A DNA stretch of 50,772 nucleotides from Reclinomonas americana ATCC 50394 (lineage: Eukaryota; Jakobida; Jakobea; Jakobida): the NCBI GenBank assembly GCA_048213135.1, contig PS015319.1, positions 64,701 through 115,472 of the forward strand, given 5' to 3'. Below the pieces are notes generated by a model, which saw only the letters and a list, made by a program, of their open reading frames with translations, ran no database searches and had not been told where the DNA came from. The position numbers were made by a program, and so were the translations under genes. Within the stretch, counting starts at the first letter, position 1. Each line of letters starts with the position of its first letter. Of the stretch, positions 1-11,430 are shown one piece after another.

Positions 1-13
1 TACTACTCTCTCT

Positions 14-52
<39 letters not shown>

Positions 53-126
53 TCTCTCTCTCTCTCTCTCTCGTCTCTCTCTTCCTCCTCCTACTACTCT
101 CTCTCTCTCTTCTCTCTCTCCTCTCA

Positions 127-166
<40 letters not shown>

Positions 167-275
167 CCCGCTCGCTCTCTCTCTCTCTCTCTCTCCTCCC
201 TCTCTCCTCTCTGTCTCTCTGTCTCTCTGTCTATCTCTCCCTCTCTCTCTCTCACTCTCTCTTTCTCACTTCCGC
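1..275. repeat. CT/TAC microsatellite tract
   Basis: The window opens with (TAC)n and then nearly uninterrupted (CT)n. Any reading frame here encodes only Ser/Leu or Arg/Glu runs, so the long frames are artefacts of the repeat. It lies just downstream of the minus-strand temptin-like gene. Confidence 0.95.
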
Positions 276-425
276 AGGCACATATGTAAGCAAACAAACC
301 GAGTACGAGCAAAAGCACGTATTCGATGGCGCTGTCCACGTCAACGACGCCGCTCCACCAGCAACCTGCACGACAACGAAAAGCGCAATTGAGAGAAAAA
401 TACCTGACTCCATCACGCATCCGAA

Positions 426-1461
426 TCACACACAACTTGCGAAACAGCGAGACCAGAGATCGCACCGGGTGCTGTTCAAGTGTGTGCGTGAGCACTTGCC
501 ATCAGAACATAATTTGACAAGTTCAATTTTCAAACCAGCAAACGTGCACGACGGTCGAGACGTCTTGCTCGAGGTACTCGACGGGTCCGACAGATCGCTG
601 GTAAAGGCCGGCGACGAACCCGGTGACCACACGCAACACGGGTCCTGTAATCGGGTTCGAATCGCCGCATTTAGAAATGTCGGACACCAAATGTAATAAA
701 ATGTGTGCTCGTTCGCAACTCCCAACTCGTCGCCGTTTGACTTCTGGTCGCCGTCTGCGTCGGCCTTACAAAGTGAGGCGGTCCAGGAGAGACCCGCGGA
801 CTTGAACGCCTTGCCTATATTTGTGCGGGGAAGGTCATGATGGTCACGACAACACAGAGGCGTCCGTTGCACGAGAAAAGGAAGACTCACCAAACGCGTT
901 GGTGGAACCATCACCGTTGCTGGGGAGAGGGGTCGATTGTTAGGGAGATGATATCACAGTGATGGAGGAGTGGGCACCCACCAGCTGGTGTGGCCGAGGC
1001 CCGCGCACAAACCGTTGTTGGGCGCTGCGCATCCATCAGCAGAGCATCTCAGCGACAGAGGAGTAGTCACTCTCTCCCCCCTCTTCTCTCCATGCTCTCT
1101 CTCTCTCTCTCTCTCACGCGTCAACACATGCGCTGTTTCTGCTCTCGCTCTCTCAGTGTCTGTGTGTGGTTCTCTCTCTCTCCCACTCGTCTCTTCGCCC
1201 CCATCTCAGTCTCTGACCCGCCTTCTCTCTCCCTCTCTCTCTCACACACACAGAGGTACACTCACAAGCGCACACTAATGCATTGAAAACTGCGGCAAAA
1301 TCACTCTCCCCACAGCGCACTCACTTACCGTTCGCGCCATTGGGTACTTGCGACTGGTACTCGCGCCGGGCGTGCACCACGAGGGCACATATGCAAATGA
1401 TGGCGAAAAAAACGATGACGCTCGCGGCTGAGCACGTCGCGTGGTGTCGGCGCGCTGGCAT
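426..1461 (-). CDS. temptin-like secreted or membrane protein
   Basis: Five exons read on the minus strand: 1461-1329, 1024-982, 919-891, 814-720 and 644-426. The phases close exactly and give 172 residues. Exon 1 encodes a hydrophobic signal or anchor segment (about residues 14-30, VIVFFAIICICALVV) and then VPNGAN. Exons 2-4 give GLGHTSCNGDGSTNAFGKAF, AGLSWTASLC and the acidic loop DADGDQKSNGDELG. Exon 5 begins DPCCVW. This is the order of the temptin Cys/Cys domain: PNG, GH, NxFG, WTxxLC, DxDGDxxxNGxELGDPxC. Temptin was first described as a pheromone-complex protein in Aplysia; related domains occur in many protist secreted proteins. Intron donors are GTAAGT, GTGGGT, GTGAGT and GTTGCG; the last intron (645-719) is 75 bases with no stop and could be retained. 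The C-terminus is uncertain: a further exon near 290-390 could add a hydrophobic segment. The start is head-to-head with the NACHT gene, 1.1 kb away. Function here is unknown. Confidence 0.8.
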
Positions 1462-1841
1462 GACTGCAAATATAAATGCGATGAACTGTCCGGAAATGCG
1501 AATTCGATCATTTGATGGGAACGGTCATGAGAATCATCCTCCTGCACAAGAACATAAGACACTCGCTCTCTTATCGTTCTGTAGCTCGATGCACGCAACG
1601 GGGGAGGATGACCACGGACAGTCAGCTCCTTGTCAGAATCAGTCAATGGACAAGATATTGGCGGATAGGAGGTGCATTTGCCACCGAAGTCGACCACAGT
1701 GATCCACATCTCCAACCGCTGTAGAAAGGGATGGAAGGAGGGTGAGAGGGTGGAGAGAGACAGGGAGGGAAAGAGTGAGAGGAGAGGGGAAGAAAGAAAA
1801 GGGACTCGCACACGGATGCGANNNNNNNNNNNNNNNNNNNN

Positions 1842-1873
<32 letters not shown>

Positions 1874-2597
1874 ATGTGAAACAAGGGATGAGGGTGTTGA
1901 TCAATCACGTCACACATGCGGTACACTCACACGAATCAATGACACGTGCACATGCACGCCGAGGAGGGCAATGAGAGAGAGAGAAAGAGAGCAGAGAGCG
2001 CGAGAATGTGACGCTAAAAATCAATCACAACGAGAATGCGGCACAGACAGGCGAATCAACGAGACGCACATGCACACGCGCAACAATGTTCACCCAGAGG
2101 AGGAAGAAGAGAGGGGAGAGAGAGGAGAGAGTAGGAATCATTTCTGCGATCAACGCACACATTGCAAGAAGAATTCTCTCTCTCTCTCGCTCACTCACCC
2201 TCTCGCTCACTCGCCCTCTCGCTCACTTGCCCTCTCGCTCACTTGCCCTCTCGCTGTCTCTTTCTCTCTCTCTCTATCTCACACACACACACACCTTTCA
2301 TGCAACAACGAATCGCACATGAGCCCTTTCGCCTCCCGCGTCCCTCTCTCCCTCGCTCGCGCATTCTCTCACGCCCCGCACTCTCTTCCTCACTCATCCA
2401 TGACACATGGTACAGCAGGCGACCATCAAACACGTGCGTGCTGCAGAAAGCAAGATACGTCGGATGTCCTGCATGACATTGATCTCACGCACAAAGTACA
2501 CCGCCGCGAGAACAAGTCGACTGTGGTGAGACGTGTGAGCAACAAGGTACATCGTGCGGAAGAGCGAGAAAAGAAACAAAGAACTGCGGCGACGAAG
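1462..2597. repeat. intergenic simple repeats between divergent genes
   Basis: This holds GA tracts (about 1740-1900, with a 20-base gap at 1822-1841), more GA at 1970-2130, CT-rich (CTCGCTCACTTGCC)n-like repeats at 2170-2275 and a short CA tract near 2280. It separates two divergently transcribed genes and must contain both promoters. I see no convincing core promoter motif or coding exon. Confidence 0.7.
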
Positions 2598-5500
2598 ATG
2601 TCGGTGAGTTGTATTGATTGAGTGGGGGACGCTTGTTGTTCGCTTGCTTCTCCTTGTCTTCTCTCTCTCACTCATCGCTTGTCGTTCACTGTCCTTGTGT
2701 GTCGCAGTTCTCTGTGCCCGTGAGTGCGGCGCATGATTCATCGCTGTCGGTGGTGGTGGAAGGCATGTCGGCCACATCAACTCTCGCGGAGTTGCTGCGT
2801 GAGGCTACTCGCTTGCTGCGTGAGAAGAGTGGCGATGGGGAGATGGAGATTGTGGGGGTGGAGAAGCCACTGCCATTTGACGTTGAGCTGATGAGTGCGG
2901 CGCCGCTTCGTGGACTCGGCATCAACTCATCCACGCACCTTGTTGTCCGTCTGACACTTGGCGTGGTGATGCAGTCGAGTGGAGGAGGTGGAAGTGAGAG
3001 TGGAAGGTATGTGTTTGTGAATCATCCTCTATGGCAACATGCAACTCACTCTCATGTCTTCGCACAGCAACTCGGAGCGAGTGACTCGGTTTGTTTTGTT
3101 TGCCTTTGTCATCCTTCCTCTCTCTCTTCCTCGTTCTTCCTCTCGGATTGAGTCTGTGCTGATTGTGTTTGTGTGCACGTGCAGCATGATCAACTCGCAG
3201 CGCATCAACATGGCCTTTGAGGTGGTGGAGGAGGCCGTGCGTCTGCGCTGTCAACGCGTACTGGCGCAGTTCAGTCGCGATCACTCCGACTTTGATGTGC
3301 GGGCATGGGCAGCAGACATATGGTCTCCACGAATGGGCCTCAGTGGCATCAAAGCCTGGCGAGAGCGTCATGCTCCACTCCACCCCTCTCGAGTCAAGTT
3401 TTTCGAGGAGAAGCAGCCGGCGATGTTGGCCTGGCATGCGGCATTCGACGCCGACTCCTCGTCCGACCCTTCGTGTGACGGTTTTGACACGACAGCACTA
3501 ACCTCCATCATGATGTATGGTGGCTTTGTTGAGGATGACAGTCGCAAGCTGCTGCTGATTGACGATGTTGATGAACGGAAGGCTGTGGAGGAGCTGCGTG
3601 ACGTGAGAAATGAGATGGTTCATGGTTCTTTGGCGTGGACGGATGTCACTGTGCAACATTACCTTGGTGTCGATGGTGTATTCCTTTACATTCTCTCTCG
3701 ACTACGGTTGACGGCTGACGAGCGAGCTCGATTCTCTTTTCGCATCTGCGAGGCACGTCACGCTCGTCACATTATTGACACATTCGAGGAGCGACTGCAT
3801 CGACTTGCTATTCGTGAGCTCTCCTTCTACCAGCACGATGAAAGTGTGCGGAAGGACATGCAGATGTATGTGCCACTGTTGTGCTCTCGTGATCATGACG
3901 TCTCCGCGGTAGACAAGATGACGGATCTGTTGGCGGAGGTGGATTCTTTCCTCTCCGACACCAACACCACCCAGCGTGTCCTGGTGCTGTTGGGCAACAG
4001 TGGAGCCGGCAAGACGACTACCATGTCGGTGCTGGCTGAGCGCGCATGGCGGCAGTGGCAAACGAGAGAGAGCAGGCGAGTACCAGTGCGTGTGCCTCTT
4101 GGTGCACTGCGCAATGCCGATGAGCGATTGTTGGAGGAGGCACTTGAGCGACTGTCACCCGAGTTGGGATTGGAGTCGGATGTACGGCGGCTGAAGGAGG
4201 AGCCATTGCTGTTGTTGCTTGACGGGTACGATGAGTTGTATCGTGGTGTGAATCTGTTTGTCAAGAACCAGTTGGATGTGTGTCGCGATGTGAAGGTGAT
4301 TATCACCTGTCGAGGCGATTACGCACTGACGGCATTGGGTGGAGCGGCGCAGTATCGACGGTACTTTGCGCCGGTGGATGCACGGGGACAGTTGTGCACG
4401 CAGCAGTTGATGGAGCGACACATTGCGCCGTTCAACAAGGAGCAGATTGAGGAGTACTTTGAGCGACTGGTGCAAGCGGGTGGTGGTGATGACGATGACG
4501 TGGAATTACGGTGGTCGACTGCCGAGGAGTATATTCGTGCACTGAAGAGTGTGCATGGACTGGATGCACTGGTGTCGAATCCATTCCTGTTGGCGGTGGT
4601 GGCTCGTGTGTTGCCGCAGTTGGTGGCGAGTGGTGTACAACGACCGACTCGATGTGATGTGTTTGACCGGTTTATTCGACAGTGGATTGAGAGAGAGCAG
4701 GAGAGGCAGACACGTCTCGGTGCGGAGCGTGTACCGAGTGAGGAGACGTGTCTGGCATTCTGTGAGGGACTGGCTCGGTTGATGCATGAGAGGAACGTGG
4801 TGCGTGCGTCTGTGATGGAGAGTCGATCAAGTGAGGATGACTTTGGTGGTGCGCCACTCGATCGACGAAGAGTGGAAGAGGGGCCATTTGACAAGTTTCT
4901 TGGCCACAAGAACCAGCATGTGCGAGTGTGCTGTCCGATTGTGCGACGGTATGGGACGACGCAGTGGGGATTCGTGCATCTGTCGTTGCTAGAGCACTGT
5001 GTGGCACGACATGTGTTTGCGTGGGAGATGTGGGATGAGGAGAAGAGGTTGACAATGCAAGATGTGCAGCAGCATGTGTTGGCTGTGCGATTGCTGAATG
5101 ATCGACCATCGCTGGTGGAGCAGATGGCGGAGGTGGTGCGACGGTCTCCTCGACTACAAGAGAGACTGTGGAAGGTGATTGAGATGTCACGGGTGGTGGA
5201 TGAGGAACGACTGGTGACGGCAGCAGCGAATGCCGCGACGGTATTGTGTGTGGCACAAGTGTCGTTCAGTGGGCGAGATCTGTCGGGTGTGCGAGTGAGG
5301 GGTGCGGATTTGAGGGATGCTGTGATGCACAGGACAGTGTGGAGGGGAGCGGATTTACGAGGAGTGAATCTGTGCATGGCGTATGCGAGAGAGGCGGATT
5401 TCAGAAGGGCGGATGTGACGGGAGTGAGGTGGCCGAGGAAACCGATGGAGGGGCACACAGATGCCGTACAATGTGTCGCTGTCACCCCCGACGGTCAGCA

Positions 5501-7344
5501 CGTGGTGAGTGGGGGTGTTGATGCATCGGTTCGAGTGTGGTCGCTGGCAAGCGGCGAGGAGGTGCTGCGATTGGAGGGACACAGTGATGAAGTGATGACA
5601 GTCGCCATCACCCCAGACGGCCAGCGCACTGTGAGCGGTAGCGTGGATGGTACGATACGAGTGTGGTCGTTGCCGACGGGCGAGCAAGTGCAACTGCTGG
5701 ACGGGCACACTGATCCAGTGGAATCTGTTGCCGTCACGCCCGATGGTCAGTACGTTGTTAGTGGTAGTATGGACAAGACTGTACGAGTGTGGTCACTGAC
5801 AACTGGGGAAGAAGTGCGACGATTTGCGGGACATGATGGGCTTGTGTCTGCTGTCGTCATCACCCCCGATGGTCAGCATGTGGTGAGCGGGAGTTGGGAC
5901 CAGACCGTGCGAGTGTGGTCGCTGAGCGGGGATGAAGTTCAACGGTTGGAAGGACACACTAACTGGGTGCATGCAGTGGCAGTGACCCTTGACGGCCAGT
6001 ATGCTATTAGTGGGAGTCAGGACCGGTCGGCGCGTTTGTGGTCACTGGCAAGTGGTGCGGAAGTGCGACGGTTTGAGGGCCATTCGTATGCAGTAACGTC
6101 TGTTGCAGTCACAGCCGATGGCCAGCACGTTTTTAGTGGGAGCGATGATAGGACGGTGCGAATGTGGTGTGTGGCGAGTGGAGAAGAGGTGCGACGGTTG
6201 GAGGGGCACACTGGTCCAGTAATATCTGTATCAGTCACTCCCGATAGTCAACATGTTGTGAGCGGCAGCACTGACAAAACGCTGCGTTTGTGGTCGATTG
6301 CTAGTGGAGACGACGTGCGACGACAGCATGGGCACACTGGAAAGGTGCTTGCTGTCGCCGTCACCCCAGATAGTCAACACATTGTGAGCGGAAGTGAAGA
6401 CACCACTGTGCGAATGTGGTCGGTGGCGAGTGGAGAAGAAGTGCGGCGATTGGAGGGAAACACGTGGCCAATCGTGCTCAGTCGCTGTCACTCCCGACAG
6501 CCAGTACGTGGTGAGTGGTGGTCGGGACTGGACTGTGCGAGTTTGGTCTGTGGCGAGTGGAGAGGAAGTGCGGTGTTTCGATGGGGATGCTGGAAAGGTA
6601 CGATCCGTTGTCGTCACTCCCGATGGTGGGTGCATTATCTGTGGCAGTGACAACAACCTAGTACGTGTATTGTCCTTGGTGACTGGACTCGAGGTGTGGC
6701 TGTTTGCGGGACACACCGACATTGTATATTCCGTCGCAGTCGTTTCGGACTGCAAGCATGCTGTGAGTGGGAGCAAGGACAAAACAGTGCGAATGTGGTC
6801 CCTGGTGACTGGAGAAGAGTTGCGACTGTTTGTGGGACATACGGACAAAGTGCGGTCTGTCGCGGTCACTTCCGATTCACAGTACGTTGTCAGTGGGGGT
6901 CGAGACAAGACTGTCCGTCTGTGGTCACTGAATAGCGGAGACGAAATTCGGCGGATGGAGGGACATACGGAGGGGGTGCGTTCCGTTGCTGTCACTCACG
7001 ACGGACATCATGTTGTGAGCGGCAGCGATGACCAAACAGTGCGTATATGGTCACTGGCGAGTGGCGAGGAGGTGCAACGGTTGGTCGGGCACACGGATGT
7101 GGTGTATTCTGTCGTTGTCGCTCCCGACGGCAAGCACATTGTGAGTGGCGGTCGAGACAGGACAGTGCGGGTGTGGTCGGTGGTACGAGACTCTGAGATC
7201 GAGATCGCAAGTGTGTGTCACGGCACAGACGCCACTGCCGATCGTACTAATCGAGTAGATGGCGAGACGATGAACGCAGGGATGCTTGTGCGGATATGTG
7301 GTGCATTCTTCATGCCTGATTTTACTGATGCGTTGTATGAGTAA
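2598..7344 (+). CDS. NLR-like STAND protein: Ubl-HEPN-NACHT-pentapeptide-WD40
   Basis: Three exons: 2598-2603 (ATG TCG only), 2708-3006 and 3185-7344, phases 0 and 2; about 1,487 residues if one inserted base near 6474 is ignored. Residues about 5-95 look like a ubiquitin-type beta-grasp fold (hydrophobic pattern ending LGINSSTHLVVRL). Residues 243-248 are RNEMVH, the R-x4-H signature of HEPN domains, in a context resembling the DZIP3-type family. Walker A is GNSGAGKT (372-379), Walker B is LLLLLDGYDEL (acidic residue 448), and an ITCR sensor-like strand follows, all as in NACHT ATPases. Residues about 794-850 carry A(D/N)LRG-type pentapeptide-like repeats. Fourteen WD40 repeats follow, enough for two seven-bladed propellers. 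By family knowledge such proteins are ATP-driven switches whose repeats sense a ligand and whose N-terminal domains signal; a HEPN domain could be an RNase. Cytosolic location is inferred from the lack of a signal peptide. The frameshift leaves open whether the gene is intact. Confidence 0.85.
5446..7190 (+). repeat. array of 14 WD40 repeats
   Basis: Fourteen units of about 42 codons (about 126 bases) share the core GHT..V.SVAVTPDGQ.VVSG..D.TVR.WSLASGEEVRR. Units 3, 7, 8, 12 and 13 are closest to the consensus; unit 10 is the most divergent (GDAGKV, CGSDNN). Fourteen equals two seven-bladed propellers. The similarity between units is high enough for unequal crossing-over, as in fungal HET-type NLR genes, so copy number may vary between strains. 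Unit 9 contains the frameshift. Confidence 0.9.
6471..6477 (+). other. +1 frameshift inside WD40 repeat 9
   Basis: The upstream frame runs to LEGNTWPI (ATC at 6471-6473). The repeat resumes in the next frame at TGC (6475), reading CSVAVTPDSQ. Skipping the single G at 6474 restores a repeat of the same length as its neighbours. No GT-AG intron fits. The frame then stays open for a further 289 codons with intact WD repeats, so the break is either an assembly error or a very recent mutation. Confidence 0.85.
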
Positions 7345-7534
7345 ATGAGGAGGGGAGACAAGGGAGATGAAGGGAAAGAGGGCCAGCAGGGGAAGAGAAG
7401 GGAGAAGGGAGCGGGAGGGGAAAGAGAAAGGGGAAGCTTGCAATGGTCCGGCTTCGGGTGAGTGCTAAAATGAGAAGATTTTGCGCGGGCTGTTGATGGA
7501 GATTTGTACTCACTCTTTGCATATCTCTTGTCAG

Positions 7535-10500
7535 CGGCCCTTGCGCTTACGGCCTTCCAAGACGACGTCTTTGATGCGCCGTCGTGCTTCTATGGATCTG
7601 TTGCTGGCGGCTGTGGACAGTTCAAGGTGCAGCTCACGAGCTCCAAGTCGGTACATGCTACATTCTGTGTGGCAACCACTCCAGGGGCGACGTACAAGGC
7701 GGTGTCGAACAGCGACATTCGTGTTACCTCGGGTATGCTGGTGCAGATGTCGTCGGTGGTGGCCAATCAGGCGGGTACAATTGTTGCGTGGTGAAGAGGG
7801 AAGGGGAGAAAGAGTGAAGAGGGTAAAGAGGGAAGGGGGGTAGAGAGTGAAGAGGGTAAAGAGGGAAGGGGGTGAAGAGGAAGGGGGGTTAAGAGGGAAG
7901 GCGGGTAAAGAGGGAAGGGAGGCAAAGAGGGAAAGAGGGAAGGGGTAAAGAGGGAAGGGGTAGAGAGGGAAGGGGGAAAAGAGGGAAGGGGAAAAAGAGG
8001 GAATTGGGGAAAAGAGGGAATAGGAGGAGGGAGTTAAGAGGGAAGTTGGAGGAGGGAGTTGAGACAGGGAGAAGGGAGGGAGATTATGGGTGATGTGGAA
8101 GGATGTGAGGCGAGGAGAAGAGAGGAAAAGAGGGAAGGGGGGAGGGAAGTGAGTCAAGGAGAAGGGGGGTTTTGAAGGCATTCTGCATGGAAGAGACAGT
8201 GGGTGGAAGTGTGTTGATGTGAAAGCAAGGGAGAGAGAAACAGACTGAAGAATGTCTGTTGAATTTGTGTGCCTTGCAAGAGAGGGAAAGGCAGAATGGA
8301 GAAAGGGATCAGATTGGCTTTAGAAGTGTGTGGATGGGAACGCGTCGGGGAGTGTAACAATGAGAAATGTGTCCGTGGGGAATTTGTGGCGCAAGAGAAG
8401 ACCGTCAGGGGATGAATAGGTTGTGGTATTGTGTAGATGTGGATGCAAACGATTAAAGGAGAAGGAGGAGAAAAGGAGACGGACAGGTTGTGGCAGTGAG
8501 TGTGTGGATGTGGATGTGAAGGAGAGAGAAACAGAGAGAAGTGTGTCGGTGGAGATTGGATAACAAGAAAATATCGTCAGAGGGGGGAGGGAAAGGATGA
8601 GTCGTGGTCGACAGTGCGGGGATGGATGCAAGGAAGAGAAAATCAAAGAGAAGTGAGGTCGAGGAGATTGCGTGTGGCATGCGAAGAAATGCAGAGGGGG
8701 GAGGGAAAGGATTTGTTGTGGTAGATACCTTGTAGATGAATGCAAGGGAGAGGAGAAGAATGTATGTGTAAATATGTGTGTGTGACAGAGAGAATCGTCT
8801 GATGGGTAAAGAAAAATGATACGTTGATTAATTATGTGCGGATGGATACAAGGGAGAGGAGAAGAATGTCTGTGTAAATATGTGTATGTGACAGAGAGAA
8901 TCGACAGAGGAGGGATGGAGCGGATTGATTGCGGTTGAGGGTGTACTTATGGGAATGCATTGGAGAGAGAAACAAAGAGGAGAATGTCTGCGGAGGCTAC
9001 TTGTGAGTGTGTGGCAAGGGAAGATCATCAGACGTGGGAAGGGAAATGATACCTTCTTATGGTAGTGTGGATGAGAATGCATTGGAGAAATAGTAACAAT
9101 GAGAAGTGTGCCGTGGAGGCAGTGCGTGTGGTAAGAGAGGATCATCAGACGTGGGAAGGGAAATGATACCTTGTGGCAGTGTGGATGAGAATGCATTGGA
9201 CAAGTAGTAACAATGAGAGGTGTGCCGTGGAGGCTGTGCGTGTGTGGTAAGAGAGGATCGTCAGAGGTGGGAAGGGAATAGATACTTTGTGGCAGTGTGG
9301 ATGAGAATGCATTGGAGAGATAGTAACAGTAAGAAGTGCACTGTGGAGGCAGTGCGTGTGGCAAGTCAGAGGGGGAAAGGGATAGAATAGGTTGTGGTAG
9401 TGTGTGGATTGGATGCCATTGAGAGGGTTACAAAGCGAGCATTGTTAATGGAGGTTGATTCTGTATGCGAGAGAGAGAGGTTGGAGGGAGAAGAGAGGAA
9501 GGACCGTTTGCCAATATTTGTGGTATTATGTGACGACGGTAAGAAGGAGAGAGTGAGATAGGAGGAGGGCATCAGTGGAGATTGTTCTTGTCCTACGAGA
9601 GTGAGAGACCGACTGCGGGGAGGAAAAGATTAGTTGTTCCCATGTGTGATGTGAATGCACCGCATGAGGGGACGGGTTGTGGGTGACAGGAGTGGAAGAC
9701 TTGAGGAGGGGAATGGCTGAGACTTTGGGATCATGTGCCTGGGGATTCAACAGATGAGTGGCATAGAGGATTGAAAGTCAACTGTGCGTGCGAGGAGAGG
9801 AGGTGGGGGACAGAAAGGAAATGTTGAGGTGTTATTGATGAGATAAACAACAACAAGTGAGTGAATCAGAGAGTTTATGTGTGAAATAGACAGGAGTGAC
9901 AGAGGAGCGGGTTGGATAGCATGGCAATCTTAATCGCATGGTGTCCACGGCTTGCATGCTGACGTTTGCTTCCTGGTTGTGCGACAGTTGAGCACTGGCA
10001 CTGGCACTCGCTCCGTGGAGATTACGCACCGCTTTGTGCAATCGTTCCCGGCGATTCCCACTGTGCTCTTTGGCATCTCCGCTCTCTCCAATACGATTGA
10101 GGGTGACACTGACATTCGCTGCGCGAGGCCGTCGGTCACCAATTTTATGCTGACGGTACAGTGCTCGGCACTCGGCACTGCGCAGTTCGACTCGCTCGTT
10201 ACCAGTTTCGTGAGAGAGGTTTAGTTCTCATGCACACTTGCATGAAACTCACGACCTGCGTGGCAGATTTTATTGCCATGTACGCGGACGCTGCCGCGAC
10301 GTACACACACGACAACGAGTTGCCGCGTCAGAAACCTGCCAATGAGTGGCTGACCCTGGCCACCGACAAGAATTTCACCACGGTTTGTTGATGCAAGCAG
10401 ACCTGTACATGGTCCCTGGACTCATTCATTGCAACCACGCGTCTGTGTGTACAGGAGGTGGTGAATGCCCATGCGTTCGGATTCCAGACAATCCCCTCGA

Positions 10501-11087
10501 TTGCGCTGGCGCTGACAGGTGTGCGGTCCATTCGACTCGATTCTAGTGGCACGGCACGCAGCGACAACTTTGAGGTGGCTGTCGGTGAGGCGGCCGCTGC
10601 CACCTCGCAGGTGCTGATGACGGTGCGCGGCGATAGTCGCGTGCAGGCGTTGGAGCTGCGTTCCATGCTGGTGGGATCGCGGCTGGTGCCGCGTGACAAT
10701 TCCAGTGGCTACGTGATGGTGTCGGGCGGTGAGTTTGTCTGCGAAGATTTGCCGGCAGTTGTGCACGATTACTGACATGGATCACCGACATGTTGCACAG
10801 AGAGCACGCTGGTGGGCAACACACCGGTGGTGGTCACCCTCATCAGCAGTCAGTCAACCCGCGGATTGAAACAGACTGATTTCCACACCGCCGCATTCTT
10901 GCGCGGATGGAAGACGACCGGCACTGGTGCATCGCAGGTCAATCCGTCGATTTTGCCGACAGATGTGTTTCCGTCGCAAGGCAGCGCGTCGAGTGGAGCG
11001 TACGGGCAGCTGACGGTGACGGCGAGTAGTGGGGGAGGTGTGGAGGAGACGTATGTGACATGGGTGGCGATTGGCATCCCGGCGTGA
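7535..11087 (+). CDS. H-type-lectin-like secreted protein, multi-exon
   Basis: Exons fitted by phase: 7535-7782, 9988-10204, 10267-10382, 10455-10728 and 10801-11087, about 380 residues. The hydrophobic start (AALALTAF) looks like the end of a signal peptide. The initiating exon is uncertain: ATG 7367 with donor GTGAGT at 7458 has the right phase but encodes a GA-rich low-complexity start. Segments near 10020-10100 (VEITHRFVQSFPAIPTVLFG) and 10460-10530 (NAHAFGFQTIPSIALALTGV), and the end VTWVAIGIPA, fit the H-type lectin pattern: F..F...P.V..gis near the start and W.AIG at the end. H-type lectins bind GalNAc or similar sugars and often form trimers. The 2.2-kb intron 7783-9987 starts GTTGCG and is filled with GA-rich minisatellite. 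The first exon could instead be a separate small gene, since its frame would otherwise stop at 7794. Confidence 0.5.
8140..9720. repeat. degenerate GA-rich minisatellite, about 115-bp unit
   Basis: Units share GTGTGGATGAGAATGCATTGG, an AGTAACAATGAGA(A/G) segment, GTGTGCCGTGGAGGC and GATCATCAGACGTGGGAAGG. The clearest adjacent copies start near 9068, 9178 and 9295, with more decayed copies on both sides. Purely GA-rich sequence precedes it (7795-8140). The array falls in the proposed long intron of the lectin-like gene. Confidence 0.8.
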
Positions 11088-11430
11088 GAGAGGAGAAGGG
11101 AGGGGTTTGTGGAAGGAAAGTAGGTGGTGAATACACAGGAAAGGAATGAAAACAGAGAACTTATGGGGCAAGTGGAAGTGGAGGGAAGGGAGTGCAAGGA
11201 GGAAGGGAGGGGGAAGGGAGGGGGAAGGGAGGGGAGAAGGGAGGGGGAAGGAAGGGGAGAAGGGAGGGGGAAGAGCAAGGGGGAAGAGCAAGGGGGAAGA
11301 GCAAGGGGAAAGAGCAAGGGGAAGGGAGGGGAAAGAGAGTGAGAAAGAGAGAGAGAAAGAGAGAGAGACAGGGAGAGAGAGAGAGAAAGAGAGACGGAGC
11401 GAGGGAGCGAGGGAGCGCGTCTCGCAAGTC
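11088..11430. repeat. GA-rich low-complexity tract
   Basis: Runs of GGGAAGGGAGG and then (GA)n follow the lectin stop codon. Frames here encode only Arg/Glu/Gly or Pro/Ser repeats and are not genes. Confidence 0.9.

Noticed and set aside
1-275. Ser/Leu- or Arg/Glu-repeat proteins in CT/GA tracts
   Set aside because: Low-complexity frames in microsatellites; no start context, splice sites or family.
4319-5485. 388-codon open frame on the minus strand opposite the NACHT gene
   Set aside because: It is a shadow of the plus-strand gene: Ser/Thr/Arg-rich with no signature, while the plus frame shows clear NACHT and WD40 motifs.
6231-6995. 254-codon minus-strand frame with repeated TATDRT and PLTTY units
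   Set aside because: Antisense reading of the WD40 repeats; its periodicity is that of the plus-strand repeat.
7367-7457. First exon of the lectin gene starting at ATG 7367
   Set aside because: Phase fits donor 7458, but the peptide is GA-tract Arg/Glu/Gly and starts 22 bases after the NACHT stop; kept only as a possibility.
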